From: Deinococcus sp. AB2017081
GTDB taxonomy: Bacteria; Deinococcota; Deinococci; Deinococcales; Deinococcaceae
Reading direction: 5' to 3'
NCBI RefSeq assembly: GCF_034440735.1
Contig: NZ_CP140098.1
Coordinates: forward strand, 854,501 to 918,500
DNA: 64,000 nt
In this document: in pieces, positions 21,002-33,151 of the stretch
Position numbering within the stretch: the stretch's first letter is position 1
Layout of the letters: every line of letters starts with the position of its first letter
Made by a program: the position numbers and the translations under genes
The notes under the pieces: model-generated
Seen by the model: the letters and a program-made list of their open reading frames with translations, nothing else
Database searches by the model: none
What the model was told of the DNA's origin: nothing

Positions 21002-21345
21002 CCCGCGCCGCAGCCCAGACCCAGCGCGTGGCGGTGCTCAGCGACGCCGAGACTGCGACCGGCTACCGCCTGGCGGGAGCCACGGTCATCGAGGCCACCC
21101 CGGCGACCGCACTGGAGGCGCTGGAACGCGCCATCACGTCCGACCAGTACGGCCTGATCGCCGTGGACACCGGCCTGATCGCCGATCCCACCACCGCGAC
21201 GGCCCGCCTGATGCGCGGCCGGGAACTGCCGATCCTGCTGCCCATCCCCAGCCTGAAGGACGCCTTCTCCAGCGACACCGTGGACGCCAAGGCGTACATG
21301 GGCAAGCTGGTGCGCGACACGATCGGCTTCGATATCAAACTGTAA
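20998..21345 (+). CDS. atpF: V-type ATP synthase subunit F (central shaft)
   Basis: This 115-residue Rossmann-like subunit (ATP-synt_F) attaches to subunit D in the central rotor. It has VAVLSDAETATGYRLAGA at the start and TGLIADP and LPILLPIPSLKD further on, as in the Thermus homologue. It is translationally coupled to atpC. It is followed by a 116-base gap holding an imperfect palindrome before atpA. Confidence 0.92.
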   Translation: MTRAAAQTQRVAVLSDAETATGYRLAGATVIEATPATALEALERAITSDQYGLIAVDTGLIADPTTATARLMRGRELPILLPIPSLKDAFSSDTVDAKAYMGKLVRDTIGFDIKL

Positions 21346-21347
21346 GG

Positions 21348-21445
21348 GGATGATGGTGGATAGATGATGGATGATGGTAAAAAGAGGCTTCAGCAGCAGC
21401 TTGTGCGCCTTTTCCTTGTCCCATCCTCCATCCTCCATCGCCCTC
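21348..21445. repeat. Imperfect palindrome between atpF and atpA
   Basis: GATGGATGATGG on the left faces CCATCCTCCATC on the right, with further GATGG/CCATC units on each side. This makes a long imperfect stem around GAGGCTTCAGCAGCAGCTTG. A related element lies between atpB and atpD (24629-24690). Being inside an operon, it is unlikely to be a full terminator. Control of mRNA processing or of subunit ratio is possible. Confidence 0.6.
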
Positions 21446-21461
21446 TCCGAAGGAGTACCAA

Positions 21462-24622
<3,161 letters not shown>

Positions 24623-24628
24623 CTGGGG

Positions 24629-24690
24629 AATGGATGATGGAGGAGAGGAACAGCTCTTGCCATCACCCATCCTCCATTCTCTATCCTCAT
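24629..24690. repeat. Imperfect palindrome between atpB and atpD
   Basis: GAATGGATGATGGAGG faces CATCCTCCATTC on the right, around AGAGGAACAGCTCTTG, which itself forms a small stem (AGAG...CTCT). It is the same kind of GATGG/CCATC element as at 21348-21445. It lies directly upstream of the strong ribosome-binding site of atpD. Confidence 0.6.
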
Positions 24691-24714
24691 GACTGAAGAA
24701 GGAGGTGAATCATC

Positions 24715-25389
24715 ATGGCAGGACAGATCAGCCCCACCCGCTCCGCCCTCCTGGCGAGCAAGGCCAGCCTGAAGACCGCGTCCGGCGGTGCCGACCTGCT
24801 CAAGCGCAAGCGCGACGCCCTGATCGGCGAGTTCTTCGCCCTGGTCAAGGACGCCCTGGCCGCCCGTGAACAGCTCGCAGGCGTGTCCAAGGGCGCGTAC
24901 ACCAGCCTGTTCGGCGCGAAGGCGTGGGACAGCCCGGAGGCCGTCGAGAGCCTGAGTCTTGCTGGCAGCAGCGACTACCAGATCGACATGCAGATCGAGA
25001 ACCTGTATGGCGTGAAGGTGCCGAAGATCAACGTGCCTGAACGCGTGCAGGCCAGCACGTTCAGCCCGATCAACGTCGGGGCCCGTACCATCCAGGCCTC
25101 GACCGACTTCGGCGGGGTCATGGAGGCCATCGTCCGGGTCGCCGGCACCGAGACCAAGCTGCGGCGGATCGGCGAGGAGATCAAGAAGACTTCCCGCCGC
25201 GTGAACGCCCTGGAACAGGTCGTCATCCCCGGCATCCAGGACGACATCCGCTTCATCCGTGGCGTGCTCGACCAGCGTGAGCGCGAGGCCGGATTCACGC
25301 AGAAGAAGATCAAGGCCAAGATCGAGGCGAAGGCCGAGGCAGCGCGCGAGGCGCAGGCCGCGACGAGCCACGGCTCCGCCGCAGACTGA
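24715..25389 (+). CDS. atpD: V-type ATP synthase subunit D (central shaft)
   Basis: This 224-residue coiled-coil subunit forms the rotating shaft in the A3B3 head. The opening ISPTRSALLASKASLKTA and the late helix RRVNALEQVVIPGIQDDIRFIR are diagnostic. AAGGAGGTGA (24698-24707) is an almost perfect Shine-Dalgarno, one of the strongest in the window. The tail is charged and rich in alanine and lysine. It is the last gene of the operon. Confidence 0.95.
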   Translation: MAGQISPTRSALLASKASLKTASGGADLLKRKRDALIGEFFALVKDALAAREQLAGVSKGAYTSLFGAKAWDSPEAVESLSLAGSSDYQIDMQIENLYGVKVPKINVPERVQASTFSPINVGARTIQASTDFGGVMEAIVRVAGTETKLRRIGEEIKKTSRRVNALEQVVIPGIQDDIRFIRGVLDQREREAGFTQKKIKAKIEAKAEAAREAQAATSHGSAAD

Positions 25390-25405
25390 AGCTCAGGGAA
25401 CGAAG

Positions 25406-25433
25406 AACCGCCCTCCACGTGGGGGCGGTTTCT
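25406..25433 (+). terminator. Terminator of the V-type ATPase operon
   Basis: AACCGCCC (25406-25413) pairs with GGGCGGTT (25423-25430), followed by TTCTGTGT. It lies 16 bases after the atpD stop and fits an intrinsic terminator. Confidence 0.75.
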
Positions 25434-25646
25434 GTGTCTGTCCATGCCAGCTCATGATGTTGACCTGCACGGGTTCTCCTCCCCCTCGACGGGGAGAGGC
25501 TGGGAGGGGTGAGCCTCTCCGTGCCGCGGATCGACGGCGGCGCCCACGCACTCACGCTTGACGGAGCTGAGTTCCTCTGAGCGCAGGTCTCCGTCCACGC
25601 CTGTGGCCTGGGTGGGAGGTCGGCCATACGGTCATGGTACAGGTGC
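25434..25646. other. Intergenic region with a palindromic repeat; no gene seen
   Basis: This region holds one copy of the pyrimidine/purine palindrome family (TCCTCCCCCTCGACGGGGAG, about 25481-25500, followed by GGCTGGGAGGGGTGAG). No convincing ORF, RNA gene or second terminator was recognised. The genes on both sides end towards it. Confidence 0.5.
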
Positions 25647-27911
25647 TCAGTCCGCGGCGTCCTTCCGTTCCTGCATCAGCCCCCAGACCATCTCGGCCGT
25701 GACCGGCAACTCCGTGACCCGCACGCCGACGGCGTCCTTGATGGCGTTGGCCAGCGCGGCGGCCCCGGCGGTGATGGGCGGTTCGCCCACGATCCTGGCC
25801 CCGAACGGCCCGTGTTCGCTGGGCTGCTCGACCAGCACGGCGTCGATGGGAGGAATATCGGTGGCGGTGGGGAAGGCGTACTCCATGAAGTTCGGGTTGC
25901 CGAGCGTGCCGTGCTCGAAGTGCTGGCCCTCGTACAGGCCGATGCCGAGGGCCTGGGCCATGCCTCCGTGCAGCTGGCCCTCGACGAGCATGGGATTCAG
26001 CGCGTACCCGACATCCTGGATGGACACGGCGCGCAGCAGGGTGACGTGCCCGGTGTCCGGGTCGACGCGCACGTGGACGAGCTGCGCGATGAAGCCGGGG
26101 GCACCGGCCTTCAGGGCGGCGCGGCCCTCGGCGACGACGGGGCCGGGGCCGCCGGCGGTGCGCTGCCCGAGGGCGGCGAGCTTGCCGATGCTGATGGTCT
26201 TGTCGGGCACGCCGGTCACGCGGGCGTGGCCCTGGGCGAGTTCGACGTCGTCGCGGTGCGCCTCGAAGTGCCGCGCGGCGAGGTCGAGGAGCTGTTCCTT
26301 GACCTGCGTGCTGGCGTCGAGTACCGCGCCGGACAGGCTGATGGTGATCTGCGAGCCGCCGGAGCCGGGCGCGTAGGGGCCGCTGTCGGTGCTGCCCTGC
26401 ACGATCTCGATACTGTCCGGGTCGACGTCCAGCGTCTCGGCGGCGATGAGCACCATGCTGGAGTGCACGCCGCTGATGTCCACGCTGCCGACGTGGAGGC
26501 GGACGGTGCCGTCGGTGTCCACGCGGCACACGGCCCCGGTGGGGGAGAACGCGCCGGGCCACCCGCCGATGGCGAGGCCGACGCCCTCGTTCGGCACCGC
26601 GCCGCGCTGCGCCCACAGCGGGTGGGCCTGCACCTGCGCGAGACAGGCCTTCAGGCCGATGTCCGGCCACGGGCGGCCGGTGCCAGTGGCGTCGCCGGCC
26701 TGCACGGCGTTCCTCACGCGGAGTTCCAGCGGATCGTGGCCCAGCGCCTGCGCGAGGTCGTCTACCGCCGATTCCAGCGCGAACAGCGCCTGCGGCATGC
26801 CGGGCGCGCGGTACGCGCCGCTCGCCGCGCGGTTCAGCAGCAGTTCCTGCGTGCGGATACGGACATTTGCGCAGCGGTACAAACCGCCGATGATGGTCGC
26901 GATGATCCCGGCGTGCCCGAAGCGGAACACGCCGTTCTCGATCACCGCGTGCACGTCCAGCCCGACGATGTTGCCCCCCTCGTCCGCCCCGAGCTTCACG
27001 GTGATCTGCGTGCCGGGGGCGGGCATGGTCGTCAGCATGTCCTCGCTGCGGGTGAGCACCATCCGCACCGGGCGCCCCTCGTGCAGGGCAGCGGCGGTCA
27101 CCAGGGCGTCGGTGATGCCGTACTTCGCGCCGAAGCCCCCACCGACCGTCATGGGCTCCACGCGCACGTCGCCCTCGCGCAGGCCCAGCGCGCCCGCGAC
27201 CTCGTTGCGCACGGTGTACTGCCCCTGCGTGCTGGTGTACACGGTGACCTGACCGGGGCGCAGGCCGGGCTCGGCCACGACCGCGTGCGGTTCCAGGTAC
27301 GACTGGTGCACCGGGGCGTTCACGTACGTGCCCTCCACCACCTTGTGTGCGCTGCTCATCGCGGCGTCCACGTCGCCGCGCTCGAAGGTGCGGGCCTCGT
27401 CGATGTTGGTGGGCGCGTGCGCGGATTCCGCGCCGGCCTCGCCGCCGTGCAGGCTCGCCAGACTCGTCTCGGCCTTCGGCACGCCGCCCGGCCACACCAG
27501 CACGTCGTCCGCGAGGGCCATGGCGGCGTCCTCGACCGCCGGGAGTTCCTCGTAGTCGATCTCCACGAGGGCCGCGCCGTCGGCGGCCTGCGCATCGGTC
27601 TGTGCGAGCACGAGCACGACCGGCTGCCCGGCGAACACGACCTCCTCGCCCGCCAGGATCATGTTCGGGCGCGAGTACGCGACCCGGCCGCCGTTCAGAT
27701 CCTTCCCGGTCAGCACCGCGACCACGCCGGGCGCGGCCTGGGCGGCGGCGGTGTCGATGCTGCGCACGCGGGCGTGCGGGTATGGCGAGAGCACCGGGCG
27801 GGCGTGCAGCATGCCCGCGAGCGTCAGGTCACCGGCGTAGCGGGCGCGGCCCCGCACCTTCTCCAGGCCGTCGATGATCCGTCTGCGCTTGCCGAGGTAG
27901 GTAGTGGTCAT
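25647..27911 (-). CDS. Xanthine dehydrogenase-family molybdopterin-binding subunit (orphan)
   Basis: This 754-residue large subunit belongs to the molybdenum hydroxylase (XDH/CO dehydrogenase) family. The N-terminal a/b hammerhead domain (VRGRARYAGDL onward) is followed by the cofactor-binding domain: TVGGGFGAKYGI, SGAYRAPGMPQALFALE, and the catalytic-glutamate motif VGEPP near the C-terminus. The usual FAD and 2Fe-2S partner subunits are not beside it. The start is ATG 27911 after AGGAGG; the frame extends to 28025 without resemblance. It hydroxylates an unknown purine, aldehyde or heterocycle. Confidence 0.88.
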   Translation of the reverse strand: MTTTYLGKRRRIIDGLEKVRGRARYAGDLTLAGMLHARPVLSPYPHARVRSIDTAAAQAAPGVVAVLTGKDLNGGRVAYSRPNMILAGEEVVFAGQPVVLVLAQTDAQAADGAALVEIDYEELPAVEDAAMALADDVLVWPGGVPKAETSLASLHGGEAGAESAHAPTNIDEARTFERGDVDAAMSSAHKVVEGTYVNAPVHQSYLEPHAVVAEPGLRPGQVTVYTSTQGQYTVRNEVAGALGLREGDVRVEPMTVGGGFGAKYGITDALVTAAALHEGRPVRMVLTRSEDMLTTMPAPGTQITVKLGADEGGNIVGLDVHAVIENGVFRFGHAGIIATIIGGLYRCANVRIRTQELLLNRAASGAYRAPGMPQALFALESAVDDLAQALGHDPLELRVRNAVQAGDATGTGRPWPDIGLKACLAQVQAHPLWAQRGAVPNEGVGLAIGGWPGAFSPTGAVCRVDTDGTVRLHVGSVDISGVHSSMVLIAAETLDVDPDSIEIVQGSTDSGPYAPGSGGSQITISLSGAVLDASTQVKEQLLDLAARHFEAHRDDVELAQGHARVTGVPDKTISIGKLAALGQRTAGGPGPVVAEGRAALKAGAPGFIAQLVHVRVDPDTGHVTLLRAVSIQDVGYALNPMLVEGQLHGGMAQALGIGLYEGQHFEHGTLGNPNFMEYAFPTATDIPPIDAVLVEQPSEHGPFGARIVGEPPITAGAAALANAIKDAVGVRVTELPVTAEMVWGLMQERKDAAD

Positions 27912-28074
27912 GGACGCCTCCTGTAGGTCACGGGCAAGTCTACGGCCGGGCCAGCCCCCGAACTGTCGATCAGACCGGATGGGCCGTGTCGGGCACGGAG
28001 CGCAGCGCTCTCCAGGGCTGACCAACGCTGTGCGCGGCCACCGTCACCCACCGTGGTTCCTGGCAGACTCGGGC

Positions 28075-28716
28075 ATGGACGACCTGCCTGCCACCGCCTT
28101 CCGCCGCGCGGACGAATCCCCGGACGAACTGTTCTACCGCCAGCCCCGCTTCGTGACCCACATCGACGCCGGGGCGATCGCCGCCGTCACCGACCTGTAC
28201 CGCGAGTTCCTGCCGCCGGGCGGGCGCGTGCTCGACCTGATGAGCAGCTGGATCAGCCACCTGCCGCCCGAGGTGGCCTACGCCCAGGTGGTCGGGCTGG
28301 GGCTGAACCAGGAGGAACTGGCGGCCAATGGGCGTCTGAACGGAATCGTGGTGCAGAACCTGAACACCCGCCCACGCCTGCCCTTCGAGGACGGCAGCTT
28401 CGACGCAGCGGGCATCACTGTGTCCATCGACTACCTGACCCATCCGGTCGCCGTGCTGCGTGACCTGGGCCGCGTGCTGGTGCCGGGCGGGCCGGTGGTG
28501 ATCACGTTCTCGAACCGCTGCTTCCCGACCAAGGCGGTCTCGGTGTGGCACGGCCTGGACGACCAGGGGCATGTGGCGCTGGTGCAGCGCTATCTGGAAG
28601 CGGCCGGCAACTGGACGGAGATCCAGGGACTCGACCGCAGTCCCCGGCAGGGCCATCGCCGGACGGGCGATCCCCTGTACGCGGTGGTCGGCCGGGCCAC
28701 GGGGCCGGCGTCCTGA
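28075..28716 (+). CDS. Class I SAM-dependent methyltransferase-like protein
   Basis: The 213-residue protein has a Rossmann methyltransferase fold. It includes RVLDLMSSWISHLP in place of the usual GxGxG motif, AQVVGLGLNQEELAAN (acidic residue replaced), LPFEDGSFDAAGITVSIDYL (motif II/IV) and LRDLGRVLVPGGPVVITFSNR. Proteins of this kind are annotated as methyltransferase type 11 in cyanobacteria and deinococci. The weak SAM loop makes the activity uncertain. The start is ATG 28075 with CAGACT five bases upstream. Confidence 0.75.
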   Translation: MDDLPATAFRRADESPDELFYRQPRFVTHIDAGAIAAVTDLYREFLPPGGRVLDLMSSWISHLPPEVAYAQVVGLGLNQEELAANGRLNGIVVQNLNTRPRLPFEDGSFDAAGITVSIDYLTHPVAVLRDLGRVLVPGGPVVITFSNRCFPTKAVSVWHGLDDQGHVALVQRYLEAAGNWTEIQGLDRSPRQGHRRTGDPLYAVVGRATGPAS

Positions 28717-28747
28717 CCAGCCGCCTATGCTGGAGAGGTGAGCAGCC

Positions 28748-29917
28748 ATGACTGACCTGTCCCTGCCCCTGTCCGGCGTGCGCGTGGCGGATTTCTCGCG
28801 CGTCCTGACCGGCCCGTTCGCCACCATGCTGCTGGGCGACCTGGGCGCGGACGTGATCAAGATCGAACCCCCGGGCGGCGACGACACGCGCGGCTGGGGG
28901 CCGCCGTTCCAGGTCGGGGAGGGGGGCCGCGAGTCCAGCTACTTCCTGAGCGTGAACCGCAACAAACGCAGCGTGCTGCTCGACCTCAAGACCCCGGAGG
29001 GCCTCGACGCCGCCCGGAAGATCGTGGCCGGCAGCGACCTCCTGGTCGAGAACTTCCGGCCGGGCACGCTGGAGCGCCTGGGCCTGGGTTGGGACGACCT
29101 GCACGCCGCGTTTCCCCGCCTGATCTACGCGACCATCACGGGCTTCGGGCTGAGCGGCCCGTACCGCGACCGGGCCGGGTACGACGTCGTGGCGCAGGGC
29201 ATGGGCGGCATGATGAGCTACAACGGCGACCTCGGCGGCCGGCCCCTGCGGGTGGGTGTGGCCGTCGCGGACGTGTTCAGCGGCGCCCTGGTCACGCAGG
29301 CGGTGCTGGCGGCACTGTACCAGCGGGAGAAGACCGGGGTGGGCGTGCGGGTGGACGTGAATCTGCTCGAGAGCGTCATCGCGCTGGGTTCGTCGCAGGT
29401 GGGCCGGTACCTCGCCACGGGAGAGGTGCCGGTGCCGGTCGGGAATGACCACCGGTCCATCGTTCCGTACGGCACCGTGCAGTGCGGCGACGGTTTCGTC
29501 AACATCGCGGTGGGGAACGACGCGCTGTGGCGGCGCTTCTGCGCCGCGCTGGCCCTGACCGAACTCGGCGCGGATGCCCGCTTCGCCACGAACGAGGGCC
29601 GCGTGACCCACCGCGCGGAGCTCGATGTCCTGATGCTGGGCGGCCTCGCGGCGTACACGAGGCAGGAGGTCATGGATCGGCTCGACGTGGCGGGCGTCCC
29701 CTGCGGCCCCGTGAACGACCTCGCGGAGGTCTTCGCCGATCCGCACGTGCAGGCGCGGGGCGTGGCCGTGACCGTCCCGCATCCCACGCTGGGCGAGACG
29801 ACCGTGACGTCGCCCCCGTGGCGCTTCGGCGGGGAGGCGCTGCCGGTGCGCCGCGCTCCACCCACCGCGGGCCAGCACACAGCCGAGGTGCTCGCGGAGC
29901 TGACAGCCGGGCCGTGA
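28748..29917 (+). CDS. CaiB/BaiF family CoA-transferase (family III)
   Basis: The 389-residue enzyme begins LSGVRVADFSRVLTGPFATM and has LGADVIKIEPPGGDDTRGWGPP and GFGLSGPYRDRAGYD. The catalytic aspartate is D175 in GVAVADVFSG. It moves CoA between carboxylic acids through a mixed anhydride/thioester. A ribosome-binding site (GAGAGGTGAGC) precedes ATG 28748. Substrates are unknown, and no acyl-CoA dehydrogenase or ligase lies beside it. Confidence 0.92.
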   Translation: MTDLSLPLSGVRVADFSRVLTGPFATMLLGDLGADVIKIEPPGGDDTRGWGPPFQVGEGGRESSYFLSVNRNKRSVLLDLKTPEGLDAARKIVAGSDLLVENFRPGTLERLGLGWDDLHAAFPRLIYATITGFGLSGPYRDRAGYDVVAQGMGGMMSYNGDLGGRPLRVGVAVADVFSGALVTQAVLAALYQREKTGVGVRVDVNLLESVIALGSSQVGRYLATGEVPVPVGNDHRSIVPYGTVQCGDGFVNIAVGNDALWRRFCAALALTELGADARFATNEGRVTHRAELDVLMLGGLAAYTRQEVMDRLDVAGVPCGPVNDLAEVFADPHVQARGVAVTVPHPTLGETTVTSPPWRFGGEALPVRRAPPTAGQHTAEVLAELTAGP

Positions 29918-30025
29918 CGTCCCGTCGCCGGCACGGGGCGAGCCGGGCGCTACACTGGCCCGGGCCCCACGTGCCGTGCGTGCGGCTGCACTGGCCCAGG
30001 AGTCTCGTGAGGAGATCGGCGTGAC

Positions 30026-31066
30026 ATGGTGACCAGTTCCAGCCCTGACGACCGCCCGGTGTCGCCGGACGCCGGCAGCCAGCGTCGGGCGCTGCTGCTG
30101 CTGTCGGTGCTGGCCGACGTGATTCACGTCATCACGCTGGTCTACCTGTGGCAGCAGGGCAGTCCGCGCGTCACGCAGGCGGCGGCCAGTCTGGCCATCA
30201 CCGCCGTGCTCACGGCCCTGACGCTGTGGTCGGCCGTGCCCCTGCGGCGGCTCCAGCAGGTGGCGGTCGCCCTGGTCTGCGTGCTGCTGCACGTGAACCT
30301 GTGGAGCGTGTTCCAGACCCAGCGGCCCATCTCCTCGGGGCTTCTGATCCATGTGGTGATCCTGGCGCTGTTCGCGTATACCTGGCTGCCGCCGCGTGTG
30401 GCCACGGCCGTGGTGGGCGGCAGTTACGTGATCCTGGCGTGCGCCGCGGCGGTGTCGCGTGCGCCGGACGTACCGGGCGTGCTGCTGGTGGGCATCACGC
30501 TGCCCCTGGTGTGGTACCTGACCGTGCACGGCCGCGAGGTCAGCCGCGAACGTGGGCGCAGCGAGACCATGCGGATCCTGGCCTACCGCGACCCCCTGAC
30601 CGGCGTGCAGAACCGCCGCGCCGGCAGCGAACTCCTGCACACGCTGCTGACCCGTCCGGCGGGCCACCCGGGCGCGACGCCGGACGCCGAGGTGGCGGTC
30701 GCCCTGATCGACCTCGATCACTTCAAACGCATCAACGACACGCTGGGACACCAGCAGGGCGACCGGGTGCTGGTGGCCGTGGCGGACTCGCTCGTCCTGA
30801 GTTTCGCGCCGGACGGCACGGTTGTCCGGTGGGGCGGCGAGGAGTTCCTGGTGATCCTGACCGGTCAGACCCGCGCCGCAGTGCGCCAGCACGTCGATGC
30901 TGCGCTCGACGCCGTGCGGGCCCTGCACCAGGGCGGCCTGCCGGTCATCACCATCAGTGCCGGGCTGGCCTTCTCCGGCGAGACCCGCGACCCCGTGGCG
31001 CTGCTCGATCTGGCCGATGGCCGGCTGTACCGGGCCAAGGCGGCGGGCCGCGACCGCGTGCACTGA
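30026..31066 (+). CDS. Membrane-bound diguanylate cyclase (GGDEF)
   Basis: The 346-residue protein has about six membrane spans (residues 20-165), a short basic linker and a GGDEF domain with the active motif GGEEF (270-274) and metal/substrate residues in LIDLDHFKRINDTLGH. It makes cyclic di-GMP. The product-inhibition site RxxD, normally five residues before GGEEF, is absent (SFAPDGTVVRW). ATG 30026 follows AGGAGATCGGCGTGAC. It ends 68 bases before the protease-nuclease gene on the same strand, so the two may be cotranscribed. Confidence 0.9.
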   Translation: MVTSSSPDDRPVSPDAGSQRRALLLLSVLADVIHVITLVYLWQQGSPRVTQAAASLAITAVLTALTLWSAVPLRRLQQVAVALVCVLLHVNLWSVFQTQRPISSGLLIHVVILALFAYTWLPPRVATAVVGGSYVILACAAAVSRAPDVPGVLLVGITLPLVWYLTVHGREVSRERGRSETMRILAYRDPLTGVQNRRAGSELLHTLLTRPAGHPGATPDAEVAVALIDLDHFKRINDTLGHQQGDRVLVAVADSLVLSFAPDGTVVRWGGEEFLVILTGQTRAAVRQHVDAALDAVRALHQGGLPVITISAGLAFSGETRDPVALLDLADGRLYRAKAAGRDRVH

Positions 31067-31134
31067 CCCGCATGGCCGGCTCCGGCCGGCGTCCGCTCCC
31101 GACCCACGTCGCGCCACTGCCCTCCGGGAGGCCC

Positions 31135-33030
31135 ATGTACCAGCCACACACCCTTCAGCGCATCGTCGAGAGCCGCCTGGATGACACGCGGGCACAGCGC
31201 GTGCATTCCCGGGTCGAGATCGTCGCCGGCCGTCCCGACCTGGCCGAGGACGATCCGCGTCGCCGCGCCCGCTTCGAGGCGCGCATGAGCGGGGAGGCGC
31301 CGGTGGACGCCGAGAAGGTCTGGGGCAGCGTCGATTTCGTCGAGGCGGTGTTCCTTGACCTGGGCGCCCGGGCGGCCAGGGCCGTCGCCCGGATCGTGAC
31401 GGATCAGGGCCGCACTCCCCTGGGCACGGGGTTTCTGGTGAGTCCCGGTGTCCTGATCACCAACAACCACGTGCTGGAGGATGTCGCCAGTGCGGCCGGG
31501 GCGTGGGTTCAGTTCAACTACGAACTGGCGGACGACTTCACGCCGCGCGCCCCGGACGTGTATGCCCTGCGCCCGGACGTGTTCTTCCACGCGGTCAGCT
31601 GGAGGGATCTGGACTTCACGCTGGTCGCCGTGGGCGAGCAGCTTCGCGGCGGGGGCACGCTGGCCGCACAGGGCTACTGTCCCCTGAGCGACCGCCCCGA
31701 CAAGCACGCCAAGGGGGCCACCGTGAACATCGTGCAGCATCCCGGCGGGGACTACAAGAAACTCGTGCTGCGCGGCAACCGCATCGTGGCCCGCACCGAG
31801 CGTGTGCTGCACTACGAGGCCGACACCGAGGGCGGCTCCAGCGGCTCGCCGGTCTTCAACGACGCGTGGGAGGTCGTGGCCCTGCACCACTGGGGGGCCC
31901 CGCACCTGAGCACGGTGGACGAGGACGGCCGGCCGCTGGGCACGCTGGTGAACGAGGGCGTGCGGATCAGCGCCATCGTGGCGGCCCTGCGTGCGGCGCT
32001 GCCGGGGCTGCCGGACACGGCCCGCGTGTACGTGCAGGCCGTGCTCGACGCCGCCGGCCCGGCACGGCCACAGCCTGCCCCGGTGCCGGACGTGCTGCGG
32101 CCCGCCGCACCGGAGCGTGTGCGGATCGACCGGGACTACGCCAACCGGCGCGGCTACGACGCGGCCTTCCTGCCCGGCCTGAGCGTTCCCCTGGCCGATA
32201 TCGTGGCTCCCGTGCTGGCGCAGGTCGCGCCGCTGCCGGACGGCGGCACGGCACTGGCGTACCAGCACTTCAGCGTGGTGATGAGCGCGGCGCGGCGGCT
32301 CGCCGTCGTGACCGCCACGAACATCGACGGCAGCACCTACATTCCCATCGACCGTGACACCGGTCTGCCCGCCCGCGCCGACGCCGAGGGCGATGCGTGG
32401 TTCGAGGATTCCCGGATCGACCCGGCCCGGACGGTCACGCAGGCGTTCTACTCGGCCAACAGTTCCTTCTTTGATCGGGGACACCTGACGCGCCGCAGCG
32501 ATCCCACCTGGGGCACCCCCGAGAAGGCCGCCCGCGCCAATGCCGATACCTTCCACTTCACCAACTGCGCGCCGCAGCACTGGCTGTTCAACCAGTCGCT
32601 GCGGTACTGGCAGGGCATCGAGCGCCACTACCTGGAATTCGGGGCGACCCTCGACCGCTCGCGCCTGAGTGTGCTCCAGGGGCCGGTGTTCGCCCCGGAC
32701 GATCCTGTGTACACCGACACGGCCGGGCGCGACGTGCCGGTGCCGGTGCAGTTCTGGAAACTCGTGCTGCGCGTGCAGGACGGTGTGCCGCGCGCCACCG
32801 CCTTCCTCGCGTCGCAGCGGGATCTGCTGGCCCTGCCCCGGCGGCCCGTCCAGCCCGGTGCCGACGGCGCGGTGCCCGATGTCACGACCTTCCTGACCTC
32901 CGTGGCGCACCTGCAGGAACTCACCGGGCTGGACTTCACGGCACTGATCCCGCACGACACCTTCGTCACCCCGTCACCGGCCGAGGCGATGCCGCTGCGG
33001 GCGGTCACGTCCTGGGCCGACCTGCCATGA
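31135..33030 (+). CDS. Trypsin-like serine protease fused to DNA/RNA non-specific endonuclease
   Basis: This 631-residue two-enzyme protein has no signal peptide. Residues 1-85 are a charged helical region of unknown family. Residues 88-285 are a trypsin-like protease with the triad H112 (ITNNHVLED), D160 (RDLDFTLV) and S236 (GGSSGSPVF). Residues 380-600 are a NUC1/Serratia-type nuclease with DRGH (447-450, catalytic H450), the N477 region TNCAPQ, metal-ligand N486 in WLFNQ, and WQGIE. ATG 31135 follows GGGAGG. The frame is open to 30148 only as a shadow of the cyclase gene. An effector that the protease half releases or activates is possible (inference). Confidence 0.88.
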   Translation: MYQPHTLQRIVESRLDDTRAQRVHSRVEIVAGRPDLAEDDPRRRARFEARMSGEAPVDAEKVWGSVDFVEAVFLDLGARAARAVARIVTDQGRTPLGTGFLVSPGVLITNNHVLEDVASAAGAWVQFNYELADDFTPRAPDVYALRPDVFFHAVSWRDLDFTLVAVGEQLRGGGTLAAQGYCPLSDRPDKHAKGATVNIVQHPGGDYKKLVLRGNRIVARTERVLHYEADTEGGSSGSPVFNDAWEVVALHHWGAPHLSTVDEDGRPLGTLVNEGVRISAIVAALRAALPGLPDTARVYVQAVLDAAGPARPQPAPVPDVLRPAAPERVRIDRDYANRRGYDAAFLPGLSVPLADIVAPVLAQVAPLPDGGTALAYQHFSVVMSAARRLAVVTATNIDGSTYIPIDRDTGLPARADAEGDAWFEDSRIDPARTVTQAFYSANSSFFDRGHLTRRSDPTWGTPEKAARANADTFHFTNCAPQHWLFNQSLRYWQGIERHYLEFGATLDRSRLSVLQGPVFAPDDPVYTDTAGRDVPVPVQFWKLVLRVQDGVPRATAFLASQRDLLALPRRPVQPGADGAVPDVTTFLTSVAHLQELTGLDFTALIPHDTFVTPSPAEAMPLRAVTSWADLP

Positions 33031-33151
33031 ACCCCTGGCCCGCCGGTCAGCTTTGCTTGACTGTGTACCGAGTTGATGGTCGTGTCAGAACCTGGGCCGA
33101 TACTGGGAACATCGCCGCTCCCGGCTCCGGCCGCGCGGCCCAGGTGACCCC

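Noticed and set aside
28502..31195. 897-codon open frame on the minus strand
   Set aside because: It is opposite the CoA-transferase and diguanylate cyclase genes and has no recognisable motifs.
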